From NCBI RefSeq assembly GCF_016919405.1, contig NZ_CP070354.1, positions 442,001 to 506,000 on the forward strand: 64,000 nucleotides of DNA, written 5' to 3'. Below, in pieces: positions 8,191-18,825 of this stretch (its first letter is position 1; each line of letters starts with the position of its first letter). The translations under genes were made by a program, and so were the position numbers. Source of the DNA: Ensifer sp. PDNC004 (GTDB lineage: Bacteria > Pseudomonadota > Alphaproteobacteria > Rhizobiales > Rhizobiaceae). The notes beneath the pieces are model-generated. The model made no database searches and had not been told where the DNA came from. It saw only the letters and a list, made by a program, of their open reading frames with translations.

Positions 8191-10290
8191 ATGCTCAGCA
8201 CCACAGAAATCTTCGAGCGTATCTATTCCGGCTTTATCGGCAAGGCGATCGGCGTGCGCTTGGGCGCACCCGTCGAGCCGACGATCTGGAGCTATGAACG
8301 CATCCGGGACACCTATGGCGAGGTGACGGAATATCTGCGCGATTTCAAGAATTTCGCTGCCGATGACGACACCAACGGCCCGGTCTATTTCATCCGGGCG
8401 CTGCGCGACTACGGCCTCGGCGCCACCGCCGAAGAGGTCGGCAAGACCTGGCTGAACTATGCAGCCGAAGAACACGGCATGTACTGGTGGGGCGGCTTCG
8501 GCAACTCGACCGAGCATACCGCCTATCAGAACCTGCGTGCCGGCATCCCGGCGCCGCAATCCGGCTCGATCGCCCAGAACGGCACGACGGTTGCCGAACA
8601 GATCGGCGGCCAGATCTTCATCGACAGCTGGGGCTGGGTGCATCCGGCCGACCCGAAGAAGGCGGCCGAAGCCTCGGCACTTGCGGCAAGTGTCGCCCAT
8701 GACGGCGAGGGCCTGCATGGCGCCCGCTTCTGCGCCGCAGCCATCGCCCAGGCGTTTGTTGCCAAGGACATCGAGGACGTCATCGAGACGGGCCTTGCGA
8801 CGATCCCGGCCGACTCGCTTTATGCCAAGGTTTCCCGCGCGGTGCTTCGCTTCCACGAGTCCAACCGGAACGACTGGCGCGCCTGCCGCGACATGCTGAC
8901 GGCGGATTGGGGCTATGACCGCTATCCCGGCGTCTGCCACATCATTCCGAATGCCGGCGTTTTGATCATGAGCCTGATCTACGGCCAGGGCGATCTGCCG
9001 CGCACCGTCGAGATCGCGACAATGGCCGGCTGGGACACGGACTGCAACGCCGGCAATGCCGGTGCGATCGTCGGCACGCTGCAGCAGGTGCAACCGGGCT
9101 GGGACAAGTACCGCAAGCCGATCAACGACTTCGTCGTCGCTTCCGGCGTGACGGGCACGGTCAACGTCGTCGACATTCCTTCCTTTGCCCGCGAACTGAC
9201 CGTGCTGGCGCTGCGCCTGCAGGGGCGGGAAGCTCCAGCACTCTGGGTCGAGGATTTCGAGCGCCGCGGCGTCCGCTTCGATTTCAACGCACCCGGCGCC
9301 ACCCATGGCTTCCGCACCGAGCCGTTCAACCAGATCGCCGTCAAGGCATCGGCGGAGCGTCATACGGACAATGCCAAGGGATCGCTGGAAATCCTGCTCG
9401 ACCGTCTCGAGCGCGGACATGGTGGACGCATCTTCTGGAAGCCCTTCTATCGCCGCTCCGACTTCGACGATGAGCGCTACCGCCCGATGTTTACGCCGCT
9501 TGCCGATGACGGCCAGACGGTGTCGTTCAAACTCTGGCTCGACCCGTGGAACGGTGACGGCAACCTGCGCGTGGCCCCCTATGTCCGCCGCGCGATGAGC
9601 GGCACCATTCAGGAAACCGGCGCCTGGCACGTGCCGTCTGCGAGCGGCTGGCAGGACTACGCCTTCACAATCCCCGACGGCAATGGCGAGGCGGTCGACG
9701 AGATCGGCATCCTGGTCGAATATTTCGGTCGCCTGAAGTTCCTCGGCCGGCTCTTCCTTGCGGACTTCTCCGTCTCCGGCAAGGGCCGCGCCGTCATCGA
9801 TCCGGCGAAGGAAGCGCATGAATGGGGCGGCATCACCCGCTTCACCTGGAACCGCGGCCATTGGAGCCTGCAACAGGGCCGCATCCATGCCCACACGGCA
9901 ACCGACGCGGACGCCTGGACGGGCAACGCCTATCTCCGCGACGTCAGCGTCAAGGCCGAGCTTCAGCCGCACTCGGGAGCTTCGCATCTGCTGGTCGCTC
10001 GGGCTCAGGGCACGAGCCGGTTCTATGCCGCCGGTTTTGAGAACGGCGAAGCCGTGATCCTGCTCGAAGACCACGGCACCAAGATCCTCGCGCGCAGCCC
10101 GTTCCGTATCGAATACGGCCGGAGCTATGCGATCGATCTCACTGTCGAAGGCGGCAAGCTGACGCTCACCATTGATGGCGAGCGAGTGCTTCAGGCTGAT
10201 GATGCGACGCTACGCTACGGCATGGCTGGCCTTCGCATGGCGTCTGCCGGGCGCATGTCGATCGGTCGGCTCGAGGTCGCCGAGCGCTAA
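8191..10290 (+). CDS. ADP-ribosylglycohydrolase family protein with C-terminal LamG-like domain, copy B
   Basis: This 699-residue protein has two parts. Residues 1 to about 340 form a DraG/ARH domain with the metal motifs DDDTN at 58-62 and DTDC at 282-285 (AGWDTDCNAG). Residues from about 360 onward are a long beta-rich region. Its last 170 residues (WNRGHWSLQQGRIHAHT, then YAIDLTVEGGKLTLTIDGE) look like a concanavalin/LamG or 3-keto-disaccharide-hydrolase-type domain. No signal peptide is seen. The start ATG 8191 lies 16 bp after copy A. The two ARH domains differ a lot, so they are probably specialised and not a recent duplication. The fusion suggests binding of a larger glycan or glycoside. 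Confidence 0.87.
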   Translation: MLSTTEIFERIYSGFIGKAIGVRLGAPVEPTIWSYERIRDTYGEVTEYLRDFKNFAADDDTNGPVYFIRALRDYGLGATAEEVGKTWLNYAAEEHGMYWWGGFGNSTEHTAYQNLRAGIPAPQSGSIAQNGTTVAEQIGGQIFIDSWGWVHPADPKKAAEASALAASVAHDGEGLHGARFCAAAIAQAFVAKDIEDVIETGLATIPADSLYAKVSRAVLRFHESNRNDWRACRDMLTADWGYDRYPGVCHIIPNAGVLIMSLIYGQGDLPRTVEIATMAGWDTDCNAGNAGAIVGTLQQVQPGWDKYRKPINDFVVASGVTGTVNVVDIPSFARELTVLALRLQGREAPALWVEDFERRGVRFDFNAPGATHGFRTEPFNQIAVKASAERHTDNAKGSLEILLDRLERGHGGRIFWKPFYRRSDFDDERYRPMFTPLADDGQTVSFKLWLDPWNGDGNLRVAPYVRRAMSGTIQETGAWHVPSASGWQDYAFTIPDGNGEAVDEIGILVEYFGRLKFLGRLFLADFSVSGKGRAVIDPAKEAHEWGGITRFTWNRGHWSLQQGRIHAHTATDADAWTGNAYLRDVSVKAELQPHSGASHLLVARAQGTSRFYAAGFENGEAVILLEDHGTKILARSPFRIEYGRSYAIDLTVEGGKLTLTIDGERVLQADDATLRYGMAGLRMASAGRMSIGRLEVAER

Positions 10291-10317
10291 CTGCGGGCGG
10301 AAAGAAAGGGAGGAAAC

Positions 10318-11363
<1,046 letters not shown>

Positions 11364-11367
<4 letters not shown>

Positions 11368-12581
11368 GCGTATTTGCGAAGCGACAGTTCGATCCCGATG
11401 CCAAGGGACCGCTTGCAGGTACGAGGGTCCTTGATCTTTCCCGGCTCGTCGCCGGCAACATGCTGTCGCTGCAACTGGCCGATGCCGGCGCCGACGTCAT
11501 CAAGATCGAGCCGCCGGCAGGCGATCCGCTCCGCGACTGGAAGGACGATGGCCACTCGCTCTATTGGAAGACCTATAGCCGCAACAAGCGCTCCGTCGTT
11601 CTGAACCTCCGGCAGGAGGTGGCGATGACGGCGCTCTGGGCGCTGATCGATACGGCCGACGTCTTCATCGAGAACTTCCGGCCGGGAACGCTTGAGCGCA
11701 TGGGGCTTTCGCCGGAAGCGCTGCACGCCCGCAATCCCAACCTGATCATCGTGCGTATTTCCGGTTTCGGCCAGACAGGGCCCTACGCGCAGTTCCCGGG
11801 CTTTGGCACCATCATCGAAGGCATGAGCGGTTTTGCTTACCGTACCGGCTTTCCCGATCGCGAGCCCGTGCTGCCGCCGCTGGCGCTTGCCGACATGATC
11901 GCCGGTGTCTATGGCAGCTCGGCCACCGTGACCGCGCTGCTTGCGCGCGACCGCGGCTATGCAAGAGGGCAGGTTATCGACCTGTCGCTGCTGGAACCGA
12001 TGTTCTCGGTGCTCGGGCCAGAGGCGGCGATCTATCAGACGACCGGCAAGGTCAAGGAGCGTGTCGGCAGCGCCTCCAACACGGCCGCCCCACGCAACGT
12101 CTACCGCTGCCGCGACGGAAAGTATGTGGCACTGTCCGGATCGACACCCCAGGTCGCAAGGCGGATCTTCGAGATCATCGGCCGCGCCGACATGAACCAG
12201 GACCCGCGCTTCGCCACCAATTCGGAGCGCGTCAAAAACCGCGACCTGGTCGACGGGGCCGTTGGCGGCTGGTTTGCCAGGCATGATCATGACGAGGCGC
12301 TGAAGATCATGCGCGACGCCGGTGCGACGGTCGGGCCGATCTACAATATTGCAGACGCCGCGTCCGACCCCCATTTCGCCGAGCGCGAAATCATCGTCGA
12401 TGTCGAGGACGCCGAGTTCGGCAGCCTTCCGATGCACAACATTGTTCCGCGGCTTTCTGAGACGCCGGGTGTCTGGCGGAGGCCTGCACCAGCGCTTGGG
12501 GAGCACACGGCCGAAGTTCTGGCTGAGGCGGGACTGGATAGCGGCGCGATCGCGACGATTGTCCAAGGGGAGGCCGCATGA
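11364..12581 (+). CDS. CaiB/BaiF family (class III) CoA-transferase
   Basis: This 405-residue cytosolic enzyme has the N-terminal CaiB/BaiF signature ([20 protein letters not shown]) and the likely catalytic aspartate D177 in LALADMIAG. Family members move CoA between carboxylic acids by a mixed anhydride at that Asp. The ATGA overlap with the ATPase gene upstream and with the lyase gene downstream shows tight operon coupling. With the CitE-like lyase it can form a two-step route: activate a hydroxy-dicarboxylic acid, then split it to acetyl-CoA or a similar ester plus a 2-oxoacid or glyoxylate. The acid itself is unknown. Confidence 0.92.
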
Positions 12582-13423
12582 GGCTTCGCTCCCTTCTCTA
12601 CGTCCCGGCCTCGTCCGAGAAGTTCATCGCCAAGGCGCACGAGCGCGGCGCGGATGCGATCATCCTCGACCTGGAGGATTCGGTCGCCCTGGAGCAGAAG
12701 CAGGCCGCTAGGGATGGGCTGAAGGACGCCGTGGCCCAGGTGGGACGCGGTGGCGCGACCGTCTTCGTCCGCATCAATTCGGCGCCGGAACTGCGGATGG
12801 CGGATGCAGAGGCTGCCTGCCTTGCGGGCGCCTTCGGCCTCCATGTCGCGAAAGCCCGGTCGCCGCAGGAGCTAGAGGATATTGCAGCGCATCTGGAGCC
12901 GATTGAGCAGCGGATCGGCCGGCCGCCGGTCGCCTTCGTGCCGCTCCTTGAGGATGCAGGCGCCGTTCTCGATGCGCGCGCGATTGCGCGCGTCAGCCGT
13001 GTGATCGGCCTTGCTGCTGGTGGCGAAGACATTGCGACCAGCATGGGCGCAGAACCTCTGCCAGACGTATTGCGCCTTCCGAAACTGATGGTCCACCTTG
13101 CCGCCAAGGCGGAAGGAAAGCTGTCCTTCGGGATGCTTCTGACGGTTGCCGATTACAGGCGGCTAGATGCCTTGAAGGCAGCCGCTCGTGAGGCAACGTC
13201 CCACGGGTTTGACGGCGCGAGCTGTGTCCACCCGTCCGTGGTCCCAGTGCTGAACGAGGCTTACTCGCCGAGCCCAGAACGGATCGCCTGGGCAAAGACC
13301 GTGATCGACGCAGCAAAGACGGCTCAGGCAGACGGCCGTGGCGCTTTTGCGCTCAACGGCGCCATGGTCGATGCGCCGATCATCGAGCGCGCGCGTCATA
13401 TTCTGCAACAGGCAGGTGGCTGA
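12578..13423 (+). CDS. CoA ester lyase, CitE/HpcH-HpaI family
   Basis: This is a 281-residue TIM-barrel enzyme like the citrate-lyase beta subunit, malyl-CoA lyase or citramalyl-CoA lyase. Key elements are the N-terminal LLYVPASSEKFIAKA, the acidic motif DLEDSV at 31-36, the substrate Arg in VFVRINS, the metal-binding Glu region PLLEDAGAV and the second acidic segment GGEDIATSMG. A short C-terminal region closes the active site, as in stand-alone lyases. It overlaps the CoA-transferase gene by ATGA and is the last gene of the operon. The product pair probably enters central metabolism. The exact substrate cannot be told. Confidence 0.9.
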   Translation: MRLRSLLYVPASSEKFIAKAHERGADAIILDLEDSVALEQKQAARDGLKDAVAQVGRGGATVFVRINSAPELRMADAEAACLAGAFGLHVAKARSPQELEDIAAHLEPIEQRIGRPPVAFVPLLEDAGAVLDARAIARVSRVIGLAAGGEDIATSMGAEPLPDVLRLPKLMVHLAAKAEGKLSFGMLLTVADYRRLDALKAAAREATSHGFDGASCVHPSVVPVLNEAYSPSPERIAWAKTVIDAAKTAQADGRGAFALNGAMVDAPIIERARHILQQAGG

Positions 13424-13648
13424 GTCCGGCCCGGCGGAAACGCAGCCACGACCATGAGGTCTGCAAGTGCGCGCCGCGATTTCGTGTCTTGCGATTGCAC
13501 CTGTCGCCGAATGTGCAATGATCCTGAAATTGTACGACTTAAACCGGCCGGACGCGCGGGAAGCCTTGGTCGTCCCGGCCCGTTTTCAGTGGCACTCCAG
13601 CACGCAGGCAATTTGAGCAACTTAGACACCCAGGAAGGGAACGTGATC

Positions 13649-16213
13649 ATGCGTAGACTTCTTGCGTACCTGACGATCGCTTCGTTCTTCTCAACTTCAG
13701 CCCTTGCAGATCCTGCCATCCTGACCGCAAACGTGAACTTCAGGGTGGGCCCGGGAATCGGATTTGACGCGATGCGCGTGATCCCCCAGGGCGAGGAAGT
13801 CTACATCAAGGAATGCGACGCGGAAGCCTCGTGGTGCGCCGTGAGTTATGCCGGGGCAAACGGCTTCGTTGCTGGCAAGTATCTCAACCAGTCCGATGCC
13901 ACCGCGCCAGCCTGGCCAAGGATGTTCACCACCGAAAAGGGCGCGACGATCACGCTCTTCCAGCCGCAGATCACGTCCTGGAAGGATTTCAAGGAGCTCG
14001 AAGCCCTTGTTGCCACCGAGCTCAAACCATCCGCCGACGCCAAGCCGATCTATGGCATCATCGGGCTTTCGGCCAAGACCGTGGCCGACGAGGCAACGGA
14101 AAACGTCACGCTGACGGACGTGCGCACCACGCGGCTCGATTTTTCCGCCCTGGACCGGCAGCAGCTTGCGGACCTTGCGCTCGACATCGGCAAGCTTGTC
14201 CCGACCGATCCGATCGTCGTGTCGCAGCAACGCCTGGCGGCAAGCCTTGCGGACTTCCAGCGCCTCGCCGATATCCCCGATATCAAGGCCGATCCGCCGC
14301 CGATCTTTGTGAGTGAAACGCCGGCCATCCTGGTGCAGACGGACGGCAAGCCGGTGACGGCTCCCGTCAAGGGCGTCGAAGGCCTCTCCTTCGTGGTCAA
14401 CACGAACTGGGATCTCTTCAAGGTGGATCAGTCGGCAGACTACTATCTGCGGAGCGAAAAGAATTGGCTGACGTCGAAGGCCCTGGAGAGCGGCTGGGTT
14501 GCGGCGGCATCGGTGCCGGACGTCTTTTCCAAGCTGCCGGAGATCGACAACTGGAAAGGGGTAAAGGCCGCCCTTCCGCCCACGCCCTTCAGCGATAATC
14601 AGCTTCCGAAGGTCTTCTATTCGCAGAAGCCTGCGGAGCTTCTGATCTTTGAGGGAAAACCGGCCCTCGAACCAATCGCGGGTACGGGGCTGGATTGGGT
14701 ATCCAACACGACCAGCTCTGTGTTTTTCCATCGGGTCAGCAAGACGTGGTACACGCTTCTGTCCGGACGGTGGTTTTCATCAACGTCGCTCGAAGGCCCC
14801 TGGACCTTTGCCACGCCTGACCTGCCCGATGATTTCGTGAACCTGCCCGACGACGCCTCCTACTCGGCCGTGCGTGCGTCGGTCCCCGGCACGTCCGAAA
14901 GCGCAACGGCGCGTCTGCGGGCGAGCATTCCGAAGCTCGCACGGGTTTCGACCGATGGATCGCTGAAGGTGGATGTGCACTACAATGGCGAGCCGAAGTT
15001 CGAGCCGATCGAAGGCACGTCGATGTTCTATGCCGTCAACGCCAACGAGCAGGTCATCAAGGTTGCGGACAAGTACTTCGTTCTGAAAGACGGTATCTGG
15101 TTCGTCGGTGATACGCCGATCGGGCCCTTTGCCGTTGCCCGCGCCGTTGCCGATGAGATCTATACGATCCCATCGTCGTCTCCGGTCTATAACGCGACCT
15201 ATGTCCGCATCTACGACACGGAGCCGGATGCCATCTGGTACGGCTACACGCTCGGCTATCTCTATACCTACCTTGCCTGGGACACCGTCGTCTGGGGCTC
15301 GGGCTGGTATTATCCGCCCTATTGGGACTATTACGACGACGATTGGCCCTATTATCCGCCGCCAATCAGCTACGGGTTCGGCGCCTTGTACAACCCGGCC
15401 TATGGCACTTTCGGGCGCTATGGCTACGCCTATGGCCCGGAAAGGGGCTTGGTCTTCGGCGCAGCCTATAACCCTGTCACGGGGACACGGTTCCGCGGCG
15501 GCGCGGTGGCGGGTCCCGGTGGCGAGCGCGGTTTCATTTCTGCCTACAATCCACGCACGGGCAACGCGATGGTCGCGCGGGGCGGACAGAATGTTTACGG
15601 CTCCTGGGGCAGTGTAGCTGTCAAGCACGGCGGAGAGTTCGCGCGCATAAGCGGCGGATCGACCGGGAGTGCCGGTGGCTTGCGCTGGCGAAATTCGGAA
15701 GGCGACAAGGGCTTCATCGTCGGCAGCAAGGGCGGCGACGTCTATGCCGGCCGCGATGGCAGCGTCTATCGCCGTCAGGACGGCCAATGGCAGAAGCACA
15801 CGCCGGATGGCTGGCAACCGGTTCAGCGGCCGAACGGGGAAAACCTGCGCAATGCCGCCCAAGGCGCGATATCCAACCGGCCCCAAGCCGCACAGCGTAT
15901 CCAGAACCGGGCCGAGACGAGAACTACACCGCGCCGCAGCCCGCAGGTTCGCCAACGGGCGCCGGATCATCTGTCCTTCGATCGTGCCGGACGGCAATTC
16001 GGCAACCAGAACGAACTCAGCCGCAATTATGGGCGGCTCTATCAGGAGTCCGGCCGGAACTTCCAGAGTTTTGACCGTGGTAGCGGCGGCTACAGCGGCG
16101 GCGGTTTCCAGGGTGGCAACCGCGGCGGCTTCCACGGAGGAGGTGGTCGCGGTGGTGGAGCTGCTTTCCGCGGCGGCGGTGGCGGGCGTGGCGGCGGCGG
16201 TCGCGGTCGCTGA
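13649..16213 (+). CDS. Secreted SH3-domain protein with Tyr/Pro-rich and Gly-rich C-terminus
   Basis: The 854-residue product starts with a signal peptide (MRRLLAYLTIASFFSTSALA). A bacterial SH3 domain at about 22-82 follows (ANVNFRVGPGIGFDAM to VAGKYL). The middle has repeated units around PKVFYSQKPAELL and WYTLLSGRWF, each ending in a Trp-rich turn. A region near 530-580 is packed with Tyr, Trp, Asp and Pro. The last 70 residues are Gly/Arg-rich low complexity. SH3_3 domains often bind cell-wall or surface polymers, so an envelope role is likely. ATG 13649 is preceded by AGGAAGGGA at 13632-13640; an upstream extension lacks a signal peptide. I do not know its function. Confidence 0.82.
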   Translation: MRRLLAYLTIASFFSTSALADPAILTANVNFRVGPGIGFDAMRVIPQGEEVYIKECDAEASWCAVSYAGANGFVAGKYLNQSDATAPAWPRMFTTEKGATITLFQPQITSWKDFKELEALVATELKPSADAKPIYGIIGLSAKTVADEATENVTLTDVRTTRLDFSALDRQQLADLALDIGKLVPTDPIVVSQQRLAASLADFQRLADIPDIKADPPPIFVSETPAILVQTDGKPVTAPVKGVEGLSFVVNTNWDLFKVDQSADYYLRSEKNWLTSKALESGWVAAASVPDVFSKLPEIDNWKGVKAALPPTPFSDNQLPKVFYSQKPAELLIFEGKPALEPIAGTGLDWVSNTTSSVFFHRVSKTWYTLLSGRWFSSTSLEGPWTFATPDLPDDFVNLPDDASYSAVRASVPGTSESATARLRASIPKLARVSTDGSLKVDVHYNGEPKFEPIEGTSMFYAVNANEQVIKVADKYFVLKDGIWFVGDTPIGPFAVARAVADEIYTIPSSSPVYNATYVRIYDTEPDAIWYGYTLGYLYTYLAWDTVVWGSGWYYPPYWDYYDDDWPYYPPPISYGFGALYNPAYGTFGRYGYAYGPERGLVFGAAYNPVTGTRFRGGAVAGPGGERGFISAYNPRTGNAMVARGGQNVYGSWGSVAVKHGGEFARISGGSTGSAGGLRWRNSEGDKGFIVGSKGGDVYAGRDGSVYRRQDGQWQKHTPDGWQPVQRPNGENLRNAAQGAISNRPQAAQRIQNRAETRTTPRRSPQVRQRAPDHLSFDRAGRQFGNQNELSRNYGRLYQESGRNFQSFDRGSGGYSGGGFQGGNRGGFHGGGGRGGGAAFRGGGGGRGGGGRGR

Positions 16214-16220
16214 GGAAACA

Positions 16221-16252
16221 CGGCCGTTCGGGCACGTTTTCCCGAGCGGCCG
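16221..16252 (+). terminator. GC-rich hairpin after the SH3 protein gene
   Basis: Arms CGGCCGTTCGGG and CCCGAGCGGCCG pair at 11 of 12 positions around an 8-nt loop, 8 bp after the stop at 16213. There is no T-run after the stem on the plus strand. Confidence 0.5.
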
Positions 16253-16401
16253 CGATAGGCGCGGCAATGGCGAGTGCGGGGTCGCGCCTGCTCAGGCGAA
16301 AAACAGCGGCGTGATAATCCGATCGTCTGCCGGTGTGGCGCAGACTTGGTGGTACGGCGGATCGGCCATCGAGCCTTCAGCGCTGACAGGCGGCCCGCGC
16401 A

Positions 16402-17799
16402 TCAGCCGTCCGACCAGAAGCGGTCCTTGTTGAAGCTCTTGTCTTCCTTGCGGGCCGGGGACGCGCGCTTCGGAACGCGCGGCGTATCGTCGGCGCTTGC
16501 CACCGAAAGCTCCAGGTTCGCCGGAAGGGCTAGCCGCTCAAGCTCCTTGGCCGGCGCCAGTGCCCATTTGAAGAGCGCGGCGTCGCGAATTGTCCATTGG
16601 GCTTTTGCAGACGCCGGGCCGGTGAGGCTGCTTTCGCCTGCAGCCGGATGGCGCATCATGCCCACGCCAAGCGCGACCTTGAACGACGAGGAGGGAACGA
16701 AAGCCGAGACGTTCGTGGGAAGCGCGCGCTCGGGCGTGGGGGTAGGCGTAACGGTCGCGGCGGTCGCCGTGGCGCGCAGCGTCGGCAGCGGGACGCTGAT
16801 CGCCGCAAGGTCGAAGAACGGCGACTTTTCGGCAGCTTCCTTCCGCATGGTCTGAAGCTCGAGGGCTTCTTCTCCGCGGCTCTTGCGGGTCGGAAGCATC
16901 GCGGTCAGCAGCGTGTTGTCGGAGGTTTCTCTGCCTTTGACTTTTGCCGGACCGGCGCTGTTTGCAGCGACGATCGAGGTTGCCTTGACCCGTCGCTTGT
17001 AGTCGGCCATCGCCTGGTCATAACCTGGCAAAGCCCCACCGCTGGCGGGAAGATGGAGGGTCTTTCCGTTCGGGAAGACGCGGGCCAGTTCCTGGCGCGA
17101 CATCCGCGGCCACGCGCGCACGTTTCCGACGTCGAGATGCACGAAGGGTGATCCTGAGGTGGGGTAGTAGCCCACGCCGCCGACCTGCATCTGCATGGCG
17201 ATTTCCCGCAGCCGGGTAAGCTTCACGCCCGGGATATAGAAATCCATCGCCTTACCCAGCATGTGCTGGCTGTTCTTGGCGACCCCGGTGCTGCGCGAGC
17301 GGCCGCGCAGCATGCTGTTGGTGGCCGGCGAACGGTAGGCCGAGACGACGTTGATGTAGTCCTTGCCACCGGAGCGCTGATAGACCTCCCAGACGAGATC
17401 GAGGAGACGCGGGTCCATGCGGGCAGGCTCGTTCCTGCGCCAGTCGCGCAGGAAACGGTTGATCTGCGTCAGCCCTTTCTGGTCGTATTTGCCGTCCCGT
17501 TTGAAGGTAATCGTTGCGCGCTCGCCGGTGTGCGTGAAGAATAGCTTAAGCGACCGGACTTCTGCCGACGCCGCCGTGCTGGTGAACGCCATGGCGGACG
17601 CTGCAAGGGCGGTGACTGCGGCCGCTCGTGCGGCCCACCGGGCGATACGCTTGACGCCTCTGACGACGGCAGGCGAGGCAGGTTCTGGATACGCAGTTAC
17701 AGGATACTCAGACACAGCGGCTTCCGATTCAAACGAGGTACAATCCACCGGCGGCAACGGCCGGCGGCTCGGCTCTTCAACGGAGATTATGGTCAACAA
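16402..17799 (-). CDS. DUF882 / YcbK-like peptidase M15-family protein
   Basis: This is an exported protein of up to 465 residues. The longest form starts at TTG 17799; GTG 17715 has a better-spaced GGAAG and is also plausible. A twin-membrane-like signal (AAAVTALAASAMAFTSTAASA) precedes the DUF882 domain. The domain has the M15-like zinc ligands and acid: SQHMLGKAMDFY and FVHLDVG. YcbK-type proteins act on peptidoglycan peptides, so murein remodelling in the periplasm is the likely role. After the domain comes about 220 residues of Ala/Ser/Pro-rich sequence without a recognised fold. Gene order around it does not add information. Confidence 0.85.
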   Translation of the reverse strand: MLTIISVEEPSRRPLPPVDCTSFESEAAVSEYPVTAYPEPASPAVVRGVKRIARWAARAAAVTALAASAMAFTSTAASAEVRSLKLFFTHTGERATITFKRDGKYDQKGLTQINRFLRDWRRNEPARMDPRLLDLVWEVYQRSGGKDYINVVSAYRSPATNSMLRGRSRSTGVAKNSQHMLGKAMDFYIPGVKLTRLREIAMQMQVGGVGYYPTSGSPFVHLDVGNVRAWPRMSRQELARVFPNGKTLHLPASGGALPGYDQAMADYKRRVKATSIVAANSAGPAKVKGRETSDNTLLTAMLPTRKSRGEEALELQTMRKEAAEKSPFFDLAAISVPLPTLRATATAATVTPTPTPERALPTNVSAFVPSSSFKVALGVGMMRHPAAGESSLTGPASAKAQWTIRDAALFKWALAPAKELERLALPANLELSVASADDTPRVPKRASPARKEDKSFNKDRFWSDG

Positions 17800-18000
17800 A
17801 GGATTAAGAAGCGGTTGATGCCATTGGACGTGTTTCCCGGTGACGCATTTTTGGGACGCGACCGGATTTCAGCGCCTCGGCTTGCCCATGCCAGAACGGT
17901 CGCGTGAGGGTGTTGGGCCTTGTTTTCCGCAATCTATACATTAGTTACTATGAATGGATTAGCTGGTCGCACCGCGGTACTTGCATCGCCAAGGTGTCTC

Positions 18001-18333
18001 ATGAAAAGTACGAAAGACGTCATTGCCGAACTGACCCGCGCCGCGCGCGATGTTCACATGCTGACGGAGGGCGAAAAACTCCGTCTTGTCTCCCGGGCCT
18101 ATGTCACGATCAAGGAAGGTTGGGAGCTGCTGGGGCAGCCCGATCGCATCGTGGAGTCAGCCGAAACGATGGACGTCATCCGCGCCGGCGGCATGCCGGT
18201 GCATCTGTACGACGACGAGATGCGGGCGATCCTCCAGGAGGCCGTCAAGGTCATCAAGCAGATCGAAGCGGCCATGGAAGCCAAAAATGCTCCAGCACCC
18301 GCGTCCGGCGAAGATACCAGCCAAGAGCCGTGA
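18001..18333 (+). CDS. Small conserved-looking hypothetical protein
   Basis: This is a 110-residue, highly charged, helix-rich protein (MKSTKDVIAELTRAARDVHM, then ILQEAVKVIKQIEAAMEA) with a low-complexity acidic tail. ATG 18001 is chosen because the predicted amphipathic protein begins there; ATG 17920 would add 27 residues of unlike composition. No membrane segment, Cys motif or known domain is seen. It stands alone between a divergent DUF882 gene and two-component system 1. Codon use is like that of its neighbours. I do not recognise it. Confidence 0.6.
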   Translation: MKSTKDVIAELTRAARDVHMLTEGEKLRLVSRAYVTIKEGWELLGQPDRIVESAETMDVIRAGGMPVHLYDDEMRAILQEAVKVIKQIEAAMEAKNAPAPASGEDTSQEP

Positions 18334-18440
18334 ACGAGCCCGAAGCAAGTCGAGCGATGGAAGCCGGCGTCAATTCGTGCGGCGACGTTCTAATTGGCGA
18401 GTTCGGTCAGATGGCCGTCGGGGATCTGATCCATGGCGCG

Positions 18441-18563
18441 CTACATCGCAATTCGATTGGATGTGAGGATCAGAATAATCGCCGGGCCCGCCAGGAAGGC
18501 GGCGAGGAAAAGGGCCGACAGGAACGAGCGCAGGAGGAAGCGCAGCAGGGGTCTACGGGTCAT
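18441..18563 (-). CDS. Possible 40-residue membrane peptide
   Basis: ATG at 18563 opens a 40-codon frame with a basic start (MTRRPLLRFLLRS) and a strongly hydrophobic middle (ALFLAAFLAGPAIILIL), as in a single-span membrane peptide. No clear Shine-Dalgarno sequence precedes it. Hydrophobic frames opposite charged sequence can arise by chance, so this is only a candidate. Confidence 0.25.
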   Translation of the reverse strand: MTRRPLLRFLLRSFLSALFLAAFLAGPAIILILTSNRIAM

Positions 18564-18769
18564 CGGGCGGCCCCATACGCATTGCGCCGATCGACAGTTT
18601 GCAATCCCGTTCCGGAAGCGCACTCCGCTTTTGACGCCGTCATGCTTCCTGTTCCTTTCCGGTTCGTTGAAGGCCGCGCCCCTCGTGCAGATCTCGCAAG
18701 GGCGGCTCGACGCGTGTGCTAGGTGCCAACAATTGCAGCAATGTTACGCTCGGCCACCCCGTGGTTTCC

Positions 18770-18785
18770 GTAATGCTGCTGTAAT
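18770..18785. promoter_or_regulatory. Tandem GTAAT boxes before response regulator 1
   Basis: GTAAT occurs at 18770-18774 and again at 18781-18785, an exact 11-bp step. One helical turn between direct repeats is typical of OmpR-family response-regulator binding. The boxes end 40 bp before the regulator start codon, so autoregulation is likely. A similar pair precedes the DUF3313 lipoprotein gene at 20886. Confidence 0.45.
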
Positions 18786-18825
18786 TCTTGCGGCAGATTC
18801 GGAAGGCCGAAGCCATGGGGTGCCG

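Larger units (their letters stand above)
18334..18825. other. Stretch between hypothetical gene and two-component system 1
   Basis: These 492 bp contain no convincing plus-strand gene. They hold a weak 40-residue minus-strand frame (see 18441-18563) and, near the right end, the tandem GTAAT boxes and promoter region of the response-regulator gene. Confidence 0.5.

Noticed and set aside
8152..10074. 640-codon minus-strand open frame opposite ARH copy B
   Set aside because: It has no family sequence and its composition follows from the high GC content of the gene on the plus strand.
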